DNA of 14,898 bases from GCA-2719315 sp964448645 (GCA_964448645.1 CAYUZY010000045.1:1-14898), one strand, 5' to 3'; shown: positions 7,500 through 14,225, numbered from the stretch's first letter. A program made the numbers and translations. The notes: generated from the sequence alone by a model not told the origin.

Positions 7500-8594
7500 T
7501 TAAGAATAGTTAACAGGGTTAGTATTTATAGTTGACAAAACGACTGCAAAACTACTTAATTTTTCTTTAAGAAAATCAAATATTAAATTTTTAGTGAATT
7601 GTTCACTTTCATAGTGACCAATATCCATTAAAACAATTTTGTTTTCAGCCATAAAGAAGTTATGATATTTAAGATCAGAGGTCAGAAAAACATCGGCTTG
7701 TTTTTTAATCGCAGAATTAATAGCAAAACTTCCTGAGCCACCTAATAAGGCAACTTTTTTTATCGGTTTACCTAAAAGTTTACTGTGTCTAATTAAAGGA
7801 GTTTTAAAAGTTTTTTTCAAAAGCGAGATAAACTCATTCTCATTAATAGGTTTTTTTAGTGAACCTAAAACCCCCATTCCTATATCAGGATTTAAATTAT
7901 TTAAACTTAAAATATCATATGCTATGCTTTCATATGGATGATTTTTAAAAAGAGTTTTTAAAATTTTAGATTCCAGATGCTTCTGATAAACTAATTGAAT
8001 TTGTTTTTCATTTACAGTTGTTTTTTCCTGAGGATCTCCAATATTTGGTTTACTTAACTCATTCCCTTTAAAAGTACCTTGTCCCTGAATAGAAAAACTA
8101 CAATTTTCATAATTACCTAAAAGCCCAGCACCAGCATTATGAAGGGCTTTTAATAATTCATTTTCATTAGATTCAGGAACATTAACAATGAGTTTTTTTA
8201 AAGTATCATTTTTTGGAATTAAAATTTCAGTATTAATTAAATTTAATTTTTCTGCTATTTTATGATTTACTCCATATTTATGATTATCAAGACTTGTGTG
8301 AATAGCATAGATAGAAATATTATTTTGTATAGCTTTGTAAATAGTTTTCTGAACATAGTCAGATTTTGAAATTTTTTTTAAACTTGAAAAAATTATTGGG
8401 TGAAAGCTAACGATAAGATTACATTTTTTTTTAATGGCTTCATCAACAATTGATTCAATGGTATCTAATGTTATAAGAACACCCGTGCAATTTGATTTAG
8501 GATCTCCCGTTAAAAGGCCTACATTATCAAAATCTTCTGAATATTCTATGGGAGCCCATTGTTCTATAATTTCTATAATATCACTAACAAACAT
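7500..8594 (-). CDS. Nif3-like (DUF34/YqfO) dinuclear metal centre protein
   Basis: From the ATG at 8594 the protein has 364 residues, the length of the long YqfO-type Nif3 proteins, which carry a PII/CutA-like insert between two halves of the metal-binding fold. N-terminal signature: EQWAP..YSEDFDNVGLLTGDP. Metal-site motifs: VSFHPIIFSSLK (His65), AIHTSLDN (Asp103), and the C-terminal GHYESEQF (His327, Glu331, spaced as in E. coli YbgI H215/E219). The first His of the usual HH(P) pair is Phe64 here. The insert spans roughly 120-230. A TTG 21 bp upstream (8615) is also in frame, but it overlaps a -7 element, so the ATG, which matches the family start, is preferred. The family is widespread and its reaction is not firmly known; old GTP cyclohydrolase labels are doubtful. 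Confidence 0.88.
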   Translation of the reverse strand: MFVSDIIEIIEQWAPIEYSEDFDNVGLLTGDPKSNCTGVLITLDTIESIVDEAIKKKCNLIVSFHPIIFSSLKKISKSDYVQKTIYKAIQNNISIYAIHTSLDNHKYGVNHKIAEKLNLINTEILIPKNDTLKKLIVNVPESNENELLKALHNAGAGLLGNYENCSFSIQGQGTFKGNELSKPNIGDPQEKTTVNEKQIQLVYQKHLESKILKTLFKNHPYESIAYDILSLNNLNPDIGMGVLGSLKKPINENEFISLLKKTFKTPLIRHSKLLGKPIKKVALLGGSGSFAINSAIKKQADVFLTSDLKYHNFFMAENKIVLMDIGHYESEQFTKNLIFDFLKEKLSSFAVVLSTINTNPVNYS

Positions 8595-8598
8595 TTTT

Positions 8599-8629
8599 TT
8601 TTGTATAGAATACAAATATAATATTTATC
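8599..8629 (+). promoter_or_regulatory. Possible lpxK promoter
   Basis: A -33-like TTTTG (8599-8603) is followed after 18 nt by TATTTATC (8622-8629), which matches six of eight TAnnTTTG-pattern positions. The ATG of lpxK is 9 nt further, so the message would be nearly leaderless. A TATAAT also occurs within the spacer. The match is weak. Confidence 0.3.
8600..8616. promoter_or_regulatory. Perfect 7-3-7 dyad in the nif3 / lpxK divergent promoter region
   Basis: TTTGTATAGAATACAAA is a perfect inverted repeat with 7-bp arms around AGA. It lies between the start codons of nif3 (8594, minus) and lpxK (8639, plus) and overlaps predicted promoter elements of both genes. It could be an operator. It could also arise because a -33 TTTG on one strand faces a -7 TTTG on the other. 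Confidence 0.4.
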
Positions 8630-8645
8630 TTAATCGCCATGAAAA
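8613..8645 (-). promoter_or_regulatory. Likely promoter of the nif3 / coiled-coil unit
   Basis: TATATTTG (8613-8620, minus strand) is an exact TAnnTTTG -7 element. A -33-like TTTTC lies 20 nt upstream (8641-8645), inside the first codons of lpxK. Transcription would begin around 8606-8609, giving a leader of about 12-15 nt before the ATG at 8594. This would exclude the in-frame TTG at 8615 as a start. Confidence 0.45.
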
Positions 8646-9658
8646 TAGTTAGATTCTTACTTTTTCCTTTTGGAATAATTTATTATTTTTTTGGCTCTTT
8701 TCGAAATCTTCTTTTTGATTTCAAAATATTAAAATCTAAGTATTATAAGATTCCAAATATTGGAGTGGGAAACCTCTCTATGGGTGGAACGGGAAAGTCA
8801 GTTTTAATTATTTATTTAGTTGATTTATTTAAATCTAAATATAATACAGCCATATTAAGTAGAGGTTATAAAAGAAAATCAAAAGGATTTTTTATTGCCA
8901 ATTGGAATTCTTCTGCTCAATTAATTGGAGATGAGCCTTATCAGTTTTATAAAAGATTCCCTGAAATTACTGTTGCTGTTTCTGAAAATAGGACTGAAGG
9001 GGTTAATAAGATTTTAAAAGAGCGTCCCAAAACTCAATTAATTTTATTTGATGATGTTTTACAGCATAGATCAATAAATACTCATTTGAGAATTTTAACA
9101 ACTACTTTTTCTTTGCCCTTTTTTAAAGATTATATTTTACCAATTGGAAATTTAAGAGAAGCAAGAACTGGCCATAAGAGAGCAGATATAATATTAGTTA
9201 CAAAATGTCCAAAAGAATTAAAAGAAAGTGATCGAGATAATTTTTTAAAAGGAATAAAATTACAACCTTATCAAAAAATATTTTTTACTAAAATCTCTTA
9301 CTCATTAAATATATACTCTGGAAATAAAAAAATTGATCTTTTATCACTTCAAAGTTCTGAATTTATTTTAGTAACAGGTATTGCGGATTCTTCATATTTA
9401 GTAGATTATTTAAATTCTAAAAATCTAAAATTTACTCATATTAAATATTCTGATCATTATAATTATACTACCTCAGATATAAAACATATTAATTCTAAGA
9501 CAAATAATAAAATTGTTTTAACAACCGAAAAAGATTATTGGAGGTTAAATCCTTTAGTTAAAGAATTTTCTCTTTATTTTTTACCCATTAAAATGTCATT
9601 TTTTTCAAATGAAGAAAAAAATAGTTTTGATAACCACTTAAAAAAATTATTAAATTAA
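8639..9658 (+). CDS. lpxK: Tetraacyldisaccharide 4'-kinase (lipid A 4'-kinase)
   Basis: LpxK phosphorylates the 4' position of the tetraacyl disaccharide 1-phosphate on the inner face of the inner membrane, the sixth step of lipid A synthesis. The 339-residue protein has the family's N-terminal membrane-associated helix (about 5-25), a Walker A loop GNLSMGGTGKS (44-54), ILSRGYKRK (72-80), GDEP..F (97-103), the family's D-D-x-x-Q-H block as DDVLQHR (138-144), and PIGNLREARTGHKRAD in the middle. The classic block is DDGxQH; Gly is replaced by Val, as is tolerated in related proteins. The length is normal. ATG start at 8639. The stop TAA overlaps the lipA stop from the other strand. Confidence 0.95.
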   Translation: MKIVRFLLFPFGIIYYFFGSFRNLLFDFKILKSKYYKIPNIGVGNLSMGGTGKSVLIIYLVDLFKSKYNTAILSRGYKRKSKGFFIANWNSSAQLIGDEPYQFYKRFPEITVAVSENRTEGVNKILKERPKTQLILFDDVLQHRSINTHLRILTTTFSLPFFKDYILPIGNLREARTGHKRADIILVTKCPKELKESDRDNFLKGIKLQPYQKIFFTKISYSLNIYSGNKKIDLLSLQSSEFILVTGIADSSYLVDYLNSKNLKFTHIKYSDHYNYTTSDIKHINSKTNNKIVLTTEKDYWRLNPLVKEFSLYFLPIKMSFFSNEEKNSFDNHLKKLLN

Positions 9659-10524
9659 AGTATGTGTTTGTGAGCTTTATAGGAAGATCTAACTAATGGC
9701 CCACTTTCAACATGAAGAAACCCAAGATTTAGAGCGTACTTTTCATATTTTTTGAACATTTCAGGAGTTATGAAACTTTTTACAGAAAGGTGTTTTTTTG
9801 AAGGTTGTAAATATTGACCTATAGTTAAAACATCTACTTTAGCTTTTTTCAAATCATTAATTGTTTCTATTACTTCATGTTCTTTTTCGCCAAGACCTAC
9901 CATAATACCTGATTTTGTTCTGTTAACCTTTTTACTTTTTAAGTATTTTAAAACATCTAAACTTCTTTCATATTTAGCTTGAATTCTCACTTCTCGAGTA
10001 AGTCTTTTTACAGTTTCTAAATTATGAGAAATAACCTCAGGATTAACCTTAATTAATCTGTCAATATTTCTTGTATTTCCCTGAAAGTCAGGAATTAGAG
10101 TTTCTAAGGTTGTATTTGGATTAATTCTTCTAATTGCATTAACTGTTTCAGCCCAAATTATAGATCCCATATCTCTTATGTCATCTCTATCTACTGAAGT
10201 TATAACAGCATGCTTAATTTTCATAATTTTAATTGACATGGCTACTTTTTCTGGTTCTTCCCAATCAACGGCATTAGGTCTTCCAGTTTTTACTCCACAA
10301 AAACCACATGAACGAGTACAAATATTTCCAAGAATCATAAAAGTTGCTGTTCCTTCAGCCCAGCATTCACCCATATTTGGGCAACTTCCAGAGGTGCAAA
10401 TAGTGTTTAATTTATACTTATCAACCAGCCCTCTTAATGATTTGTATTTTTTGCCTACAGGAAGTTTTACACGAATCCAATTTGGCTTTTTTTTATGTTT
10501 AGATTCTTTAGTTAGGACTTCCAT
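9655..10524 (-). CDS. lipA: Lipoyl synthase (radical SAM)
   Basis: LipA inserts two sulfur atoms at C6 and C8 of octanoyl groups on lipoyl domains (pyruvate and 2-oxoglutarate dehydrogenases, glycine cleavage H protein), using two 4Fe-4S clusters. Both cluster motifs are visible: the auxiliary C-x4-C-x5-C at Cys43, Cys48 and Cys54 (CTSGSCPNMGEC), and the radical SAM CxxxCxxC at Cys69, Cys73 and Cys76 (CTRSCGFC). The C-terminal RSSY (279-282) supplies the conserved serine that ligates the auxiliary cluster. The 289-residue length is typical. ATG start at 10524, immediately preceded in frame by ATG TAA. A near-consensus promoter lies just upstream, though the gene is also 24 bp behind the Nramp-like gene. 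No lipB is present in the window. Confidence 0.97.
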   Translation of the reverse strand: MEVLTKESKHKKKPNWIRVKLPVGKKYKSLRGLVDKYKLNTICTSGSCPNMGECWAEGTATFMILGNICTRSCGFCGVKTGRPNAVDWEEPEKVAMSIKIMKIKHAVITSVDRDDIRDMGSIIWAETVNAIRRINPNTTLETLIPDFQGNTRNIDRLIKVNPEVISHNLETVKRLTREVRIQAKYERSLDVLKYLKSKKVNRTKSGIMVGLGEKEHEVIETINDLKKAKVDVLTIGQYLQPSKKHLSVKSFITPEMFKKYEKYALNLGFLHVESGPLVRSSYKAHKHIL

Positions 10525-10536
10525 TTACATTTTTTT

Positions 10537-10568
10537 CAAAGATACAAACTAAGAAGCAAGACTCAAAA
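10537..10568 (-). promoter_or_regulatory. Near-consensus Bacteroidota promoter for lipA
   Basis: On the minus strand TTTTG (10564-10568), a 19-nt spacer and TATCTTTG (10537-10544) match the -33 TTTG / -7 TAnnTTTG promoter of Bacteroidota with no mismatch and the preferred spacing. The -33 box lies inside the last codons of the transporter gene, whose stop is at 10549. Transcription would start near 10530-10533, so the lipA message would have a leader of under 10 nt. Confidence 0.6.
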
Positions 10569-11775
10569 GATAAAATAAAGTGAATCCAGTCAAAAATATC
10601 AAACCTAGATTACTCAGGAGTTTTAATTTTTTATCTGGTTCAAGATCTTTTGGAACTTGGTCACTATTTACTAGCTTATAATTAAGAAATGCATATATAG
10701 GAGTCGTAATAAAAGAAAGAACAGTAGCGATTTGAACTAATTTACCCATTTCTGATAGAAGAAAAATAAAAATTAAGCTGGTTCCTACAGCAAGTATAAT
10801 TATCCAAGTAATATAATAGTCTTTTTCTTTGTTGAAAAGTAATTGAATAGTTCTAGACATTGCTCTTGGTGAAGCATCTAGAGTAGTAATTGTAGTACTA
10901 AACATGGTTGTAAATGCAGCAATGGCTATAATCAAATAGGCACCTTCACCAAGATTTGAGGTATAAAGTTTAATTAACTGTTTTGCAAAAACACCGCCTT
11001 GATTAGAAAAGGATTCTCCAGAACCATTCATTACCAGAGCTCCTAACCCAATAAAACACAAGCCTAGGATTACGGTTGTAATATATCCAACATTAAAGTC
11101 AAACATACTATCAGCTATTTTAATTTTTTTCTTTTGAATTTTATTTTTTTCTAAAGTCCAAATTGAGTGCCAAATAGATATATCTAATGGTGCAGGCATC
11201 CATCCCATAAAAGCAATTAAAAATAGAAGACCTCCTCCACTAGGAAAAATTTGTTTTATAGAAATAGAAGAATCATTTTTTACTAAAGCTATTGAAAAGG
11301 CAAGAACACTACTAATAGCTAGAACAATTATTATAATTTTAATTACTTTATCAAGAGTTTTATATTTCCCAAATATTAAAATTAAACTACAGAAAACAGT
11401 AATTAGAATACTCCATATAACCATGTTGTCAGTTAAGCCAAATAATTCTGAAGCTAGTCCAGCTGTGACAATTGTTACTGCAGTTTGAATAGTAAACATT
11501 GTGGCAAAATTTAGGATAAAATAAAACCATAAATATCCTTTTCCTAATCTATAATAGCCATCTAAAAGTGTTTTGCCTGTTGATATTGCATATCTTGGTC
11601 CATATTGAAAAAATGGATACTTAAAAAAGTTTATGATAAGTAAAGCCCATATTAGACCCCATCCAAAATCTGCACCAGCACGGGTAGATTGAACTAGATG
11701 GGAGACACCAATTGCCGCCCCTGCAAAAAGTAACCCTGGACCAAGTTTTTTTAAAATATTATTTATTTTTTTCAA
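10549..11775 (-). CDS. Nramp-fold transporter lacking the canonical DPGN metal motif
   Basis: The 408-residue membrane protein has about eleven hydrophobic segments and the Nramp opening LGPGLLFAGAAIG (11-23). In classical Nramp proteins the first helix continues with DPGN, whose Asp and Asn bind the divalent metal; here the aligned positions read GVSH (23-26). In helix six the MPH motif reads MPAP (193-196), keeping the Met and losing the His. Other Nramp-like stretches are FKYPFFQYGPRY (51-62) and ISIWHSIW (199-206). It may carry a different ion or substrate. The start is TTG at 11775: no ATG exists between the upstream in-frame stop and the GPG motif. The first 17 bp overlap the end of the ECF sigma gene, which points to translational coupling. 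Substrate unknown. Confidence 0.8.
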   Translation of the reverse strand: MKKINNILKKLGPGLLFAGAAIGVSHLVQSTRAGADFGWGLIWALLIINFFKYPFFQYGPRYAISTGKTLLDGYYRLGKGYLWFYFILNFATMFTIQTAVTIVTAGLASELFGLTDNMVIWSILITVFCSLILIFGKYKTLDKVIKIIIIVLAISSVLAFSIALVKNDSSISIKQIFPSGGGLLFLIAFMGWMPAPLDISIWHSIWTLEKNKIQKKKIKIADSMFDFNVGYITTVILGLCFIGLGALVMNGSGESFSNQGGVFAKQLIKLYTSNLGEGAYLIIAIAAFTTMFSTTITTLDASPRAMSRTIQLLFNKEKDYYITWIIILAVGTSLIFIFLLSEMGKLVQIATVLSFITTPIYAFLNYKLVNSDQVPKDLEPDKKLKLLSNLGLIFLTGFTLFYLLSLAS

Positions 11776-12316
11776 TGGATTGAATTAATATTTTTTTTGC
11801 TCTAAATAATTTCACTTTGATAGTATTTAAAGGAGTATTAACTTTTTTTTCAATTTCTTTATAGGTCATTCCTTCAAAATATCTCATTTTAATTAGAATT
11901 CGATAATCTTGTTTTAATTTTTTTATATGAGAAAGGATATTTTCTATATTTTCAGAATTAATTAACTCATCTTCAGGATTATTATTTAAACTAACTATAT
12001 TTGAATAAATAGGATCATCAATATTTGAAGTCAGTTTATCTAAAATATTTTTTTTTCTGAATTGATCTATATGGTGATTTTTTGCAATTGAAAATAACCA
12101 GTTTTTAAAATCGTATTTAAAATTGTATAAATCTAAATGATCAAATGCTTTAGCAAATGATTCTATGGCGATTTCTTCAGCTTTATTTTTATTATTAGTT
12201 CTTTTTAATAAGAAATTAAATAAGGGATCCCAAAAAACATCAAATAATTGATTAAAAGCTTTTTGATCATTTTTCTTGGCTTTTTCAATTACATTTTTAT
12301 AATCAAAAGAATCCAT
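11759..12316 (-). CDS. ECF-type RNA polymerase sigma factor
   Basis: The 185-residue protein has a sigma-70 region 2 (about 20-90), with EEIAIESFAKAFDHLDLY and NWLFSIAKNHHIDQFRKK, a linker, and region 4 (about 127-180), with MRYFEGMTYKEIEKKVN and the helix-turn-helix NTPLNTIKVKLFRAKK. Regions 1 and 3 are absent, as expected for the extracytoplasmic-function group. It would direct core polymerase to a small set of promoters. No anti-sigma gene with a zinc-binding or FecR-like domain lies next to it. The neighbours are a small membrane protein 14 bp upstream of its ATG-to-stop boundary at 12325 (gap 8 bp) and the Nramp-like gene, which it overlaps by 17 bp. ATG start at 12316. Confidence 0.92.
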   Translation of the reverse strand: MDSFDYKNVIEKAKKNDQKAFNQLFDVFWDPLFNFLLKRTNNKNKAEEIAIESFAKAFDHLDLYNFKYDFKNWLFSIAKNHHIDQFRKKNILDKLTSNIDDPIYSNIVSLNNNPEDELINSENIENILSHIKKLKQDYRILIKMRYFEGMTYKEIEKKVNTPLNTIKVKLFRAKKILIQSIEKNK

Positions 12317-12324
12317 TATAATAA

Positions 12325-12531
12325 TTAATTTTTTAAAACCTCTGATTGTTTGCAGTCTTTTTCAGAAGGTAATTTTCCACAAATTCCACAAATTTCATTT
12401 TCTTTATTAAGAAAAGGACTCTGGCTTGCGCAAGTTCCAGAAAATTCGCCATTTTTTTTTAGTAAAAGTTTAATTGCAATTCCTGCAAAGGATAAAAGAA
12501 TTATAAAAAATGTTATTAGAAGAAGTTTCAT
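12325..12531 (-). CDS. Small single-pass membrane protein with four cysteines
   Basis: From the ATG at 12531 the protein has 68 residues. A GTG three codons upstream (12540) is also in frame but less likely. An N-terminal hydrophobic helix (about 2-23) is followed by GEFSGTCASQSPFLNKE, then CGICGKLPSEKDC. The cysteines at 34, 48, 51 and 60 form C-x13-C-x2-C-x8-C, which could hold a metal ion or an iron-sulfur cluster. Similar short proteins, usually labelled 'membrane or secreted protein', occur in flavobacteria; none has a known function. It sits 8 bp before the ECF sigma gene and 50 bp after the DUF456 gene. Whether the Cys-rich tail faces the cytoplasm, where it could contact the sigma factor, or the periplasm cannot be settled by eye; the lysines after the helix favour a cytoplasmic tail. 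Confidence 0.75.
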   Translation of the reverse strand: MKLLLITFFIILLSFAGIAIKLLLKKNGEFSGTCASQSPFLNKENEICGICGKLPSEKDCKQSEVLKN

Positions 12532-12581
12532 AATAAACACGAAAATACGAAATAAAATATGTAAAAAGTTTTAATTAATAT

Positions 12582-13067
12582 TTAAAAAAAATTAATCCAA
12601 ACGTATTTTAAATAATATCCTAAAAATATCAGACTCATTAGGAATTTTATAAAAACACCACTTAAAAATCCAAAAAACGCTCCTAAAGAAACTTTTAATG
12701 ATTTTTTAAAGTTATTTTGAGATATATATTCTCCAATAAAAGCCCCGATTAATGGTCCTAAAATTATTCCTATGGGTAAAAATAAAAGACCTAAAATTAA
12801 TCCAATAATACTGCCTATAATACTTCCTTTTCCTCCGCCACTCTTTTTTACTCCAATTATTGAAATTATATTATCTGTAAGAAAAACTGTAATTGCAATT
12901 AAAAAAGTAATTACTAAAAATTTAAGTGTTATTGAAAAATCGCCAAATAAATACAAAATTAAAAATCCAATCCAACTTAAAATTGGACCTGGTAGAATAG
13001 GTAAAAAGCTTCCAATTATACCAAGTAGAATAAAAATTAAGCTGACAATTATTACTATAATTTCCAA
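12582..13067 (-). CDS. DUF456 family membrane protein
   Basis: The 161-residue, very hydrophobic protein has the DUF456 pattern: GIIGSFLPILPGPILSWIGFL at the N-terminus (quoted: GSFLPILPGPILSW, 19-32), a glycine-rich GGGKGSIIGSIIGLILG (about 77-93), and LPIGIILGPLIGAFIGE (about 97-113). Glycine-zipper-like helices suggest tight packing in the inner membrane; the function is unknown. The start is TTG at 13067. An in-frame TAA lies three codons upstream and there is no early ATG, so a non-ATG start is needed to keep the conserved first helix. It is the first of five minus-strand genes reaching to lipA. Confidence 0.85.
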   Translation of the reverse strand: MEIIVIIVSLIFILLGIIGSFLPILPGPILSWIGFLILYLFGDFSITLKFLVITFLIAITVFLTDNIISIIGVKKSGGGKGSIIGSIIGLILGLLFLPIGIILGPLIGAFIGEYISQNNFKKSLKVSLGAFFGFLSGVFIKFLMSLIFLGYYLKYVWINFF

Positions 13068-13085
13068 ATTATTTTATAATAGATT

Positions 13086-13116
13086 TTTTAGACTGGTTAT
13101 TTAAAAATTACTTTTG
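13086..13116 (+). promoter_or_regulatory. Likely promoter of the lipoprotein-ruvC-hemW operon
   Basis: TACTTTTG (13109-13116) is an exact TAnnTTTG -7 element. A -33-like TTTTA (13086-13090, one base off TTTTG) lies 18 nt upstream. Transcription would start around 13120-13123, about 40 nt before the first gene. The -33 box lies close to the divergent DUF456 start at 13067. Confidence 0.4.
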
Positions 13117-13163
13117 CATAAAAATATCGTAATTTTATTAAAAAATATTAATCATTTTTGATA

Positions 13164-13658
13164 ATGATGAATTATATAAGATTTTTTAAACATCTATTTT
13201 TTATACCTTTTTTTATTATAACTAGTTGTAATCTTTTTAAATCAAATAAAGTTCCATCAAGTGAAATTAAATCCGCATCATCTTGGAGTATAAATGATGA
13301 GAAACCTAGTTTTAATGAATGTGAAGATTTAGATAAAAAGGAAAGTTTTAATTGTTTTGAATCCATAGTCTCCGAATCAATTTTAAAATATATTTCTGAA
13401 GAAATTATTGAGGTAAATGGTGAGATTGATGAAGAAATTAATATAGTAATTAATTTAGACAAAGAAGGTTTCTTTTCTTTATTAAGTATTGATGCATCTG
13501 ATTTTGTGAAAAATACAATTGAAGGAATAGATGAAATAATAGAGAATGCAGTTTATAATATTCCTCAAGCTTTACCTGCAGTAAAAGTTAATGTAGAGGA
13601 GTATGTAAATACAAAATTTGAACTTCCAATAAGAATTTTATCTCAAGAATCTTTGTAA
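13164..13658 (+). CDS. Lipoprotein with a possible TonB-like C-terminal domain
   Basis: From the ATG at 13164 (a second ATG follows at once; a TTG lies 6 bp upstream) the protein has 164 residues. The N-terminus is a lipoprotein signal: basic and hydrophobic residues, then lipobox I-T-S-C with the lipidated Cys at 22. A polar, Ser/Asp/Glu-rich linker follows (about 25-85). The last 80 residues (NGEIDEEINIVINLDKEG, ENAVYNIPQALP and FELPIRIL) recall the C-terminal domain of TonB-like proteins: a beta strand, a helix ending before a 'P' turn, then a strand ending 'LPI'. The similarity is by pattern only. It would sit in the periplasm, bound to the inner or outer membrane. Its stop overlaps the ruvC ATG by one base (TAATG), which points to coupled translation. 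Confidence 0.75.
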   Translation: MMNYIRFFKHLFFIPFFIITSCNLFKSNKVPSSEIKSASSWSINDEKPSFNECEDLDKKESFNCFESIVSESILKYISEEIIEVNGEIDEEINIVINLDKEGFFSLLSIDASDFVKNTIEGIDEIIENAVYNIPQALPAVKVNVEEYVNTKFELPIRILSQESL

Positions 13659-14212
13659 TGCCCAGTGGAAAAATTATTTTGGGTATTGATCCAGGAACTA
13701 CTATAATGGGATTTGGATTAATAGAAATTGAAAAAAATAAGATGCAATTAATACAATTTCATGAGTTGCATCTTAAAAAGTATGAAAACCATTATCTTAA
13801 ATTGGATCAAATTTTTAAAAGGACGGTTGAGATAATAGATGAATATCATCCTGATGAAATTGCAATAGAAGCCCCTTTTTTTGGTAAAAATGTACAATCA
13901 ATGCTTAAGTTAGGAAGAGCTCAAGGTGTTGCTATGGCAGCAGGTCTTTCAAGAGAAATACCTATTACTGAATATTCTCCTAAAAAAATAAAAATGGCTA
14001 TTACAGGAAATGGAAATGCTAGTAAAGAACAAGTAGCTAAGATGTTACAAAGTTTACTTAAAATTTCAGAATTACCAAAAAATTTAGATGCTACTGATGG
14101 GCTTGCAGCTGCAGTTTGCCATTTTTATAATAAGGGAATTGAAGTTAAAGAGAAAGGGTATAATAATTGGAGTTCATTTATAAGCAAGAATCCAAAGAGA
14201 GTAAAGTCTTAA
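13658..14212 (+). CDS. ruvC: Crossover junction endodeoxyribonuclease RuvC
   Basis: RuvC is the dimeric resolvase that cuts Holliday junctions moved by RuvAB. The 184-residue protein shows the four acidic catalytic residues in their usual contexts: Asp11 (LGIDPGTT), Glu71 (IAIEAPFFGKN), and Asp144 with Asp147 (LDATDGLAAAVCH), matching E. coli D7, E66, D138 and D141. The GRAQG (87-90) and the PK-KIKMAITGNGNASKEQV block (109-126) are also typical. The length is normal for the family. The ATG shares its A with the preceding TAA stop. hemW follows after 13 bp. ruvA and ruvB are not in the window. Confidence 0.97.
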   Translation: MPSGKIILGIDPGTTIMGFGLIEIEKNKMQLIQFHELHLKKYENHYLKLDQIFKRTVEIIDEYHPDEIAIEAPFFGKNVQSMLKLGRAQGVAMAAGLSREIPITEYSPKKIKMAITGNGNASKEQVAKMLQSLLKISELPKNLDATDGLAAAVCHFYNKGIEVKEKGYNNWSSFISKNPKRVKS

Positions 14213-14225
14213 TTTTTTTGGCATA

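Noticed and set aside
8595..8615. Extension of nif3 to an upstream TTG at 8615
   Set aside because: The TTG overlaps an exact -7 promoter element, and the ATG at 8594 matches the usual family start.
8434..8652. Plus-strand open frame over the nif3 start region
   Set aside because: Antisense to nif3 codons and running into lpxK in another frame; no family features.
10178..10552. Plus-strand open frame of 124 codons across the lipA N-terminus
   Set aside because: Antisense to the Fe-S motifs of lipA, which are certain.
12772..13104. Plus-strand open frame of 110 codons opposite DUF456
   Set aside because: Antisense shadow of a hydrophobic gene, rich in Lys, Ile and Pro, with no recognisable domain.
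13172..13462. Minus-strand open frame opposite the lipoprotein
   Set aside because: The plus-strand frame has a clear lipobox and couples to ruvC; the reverse frame has no supporting feature.
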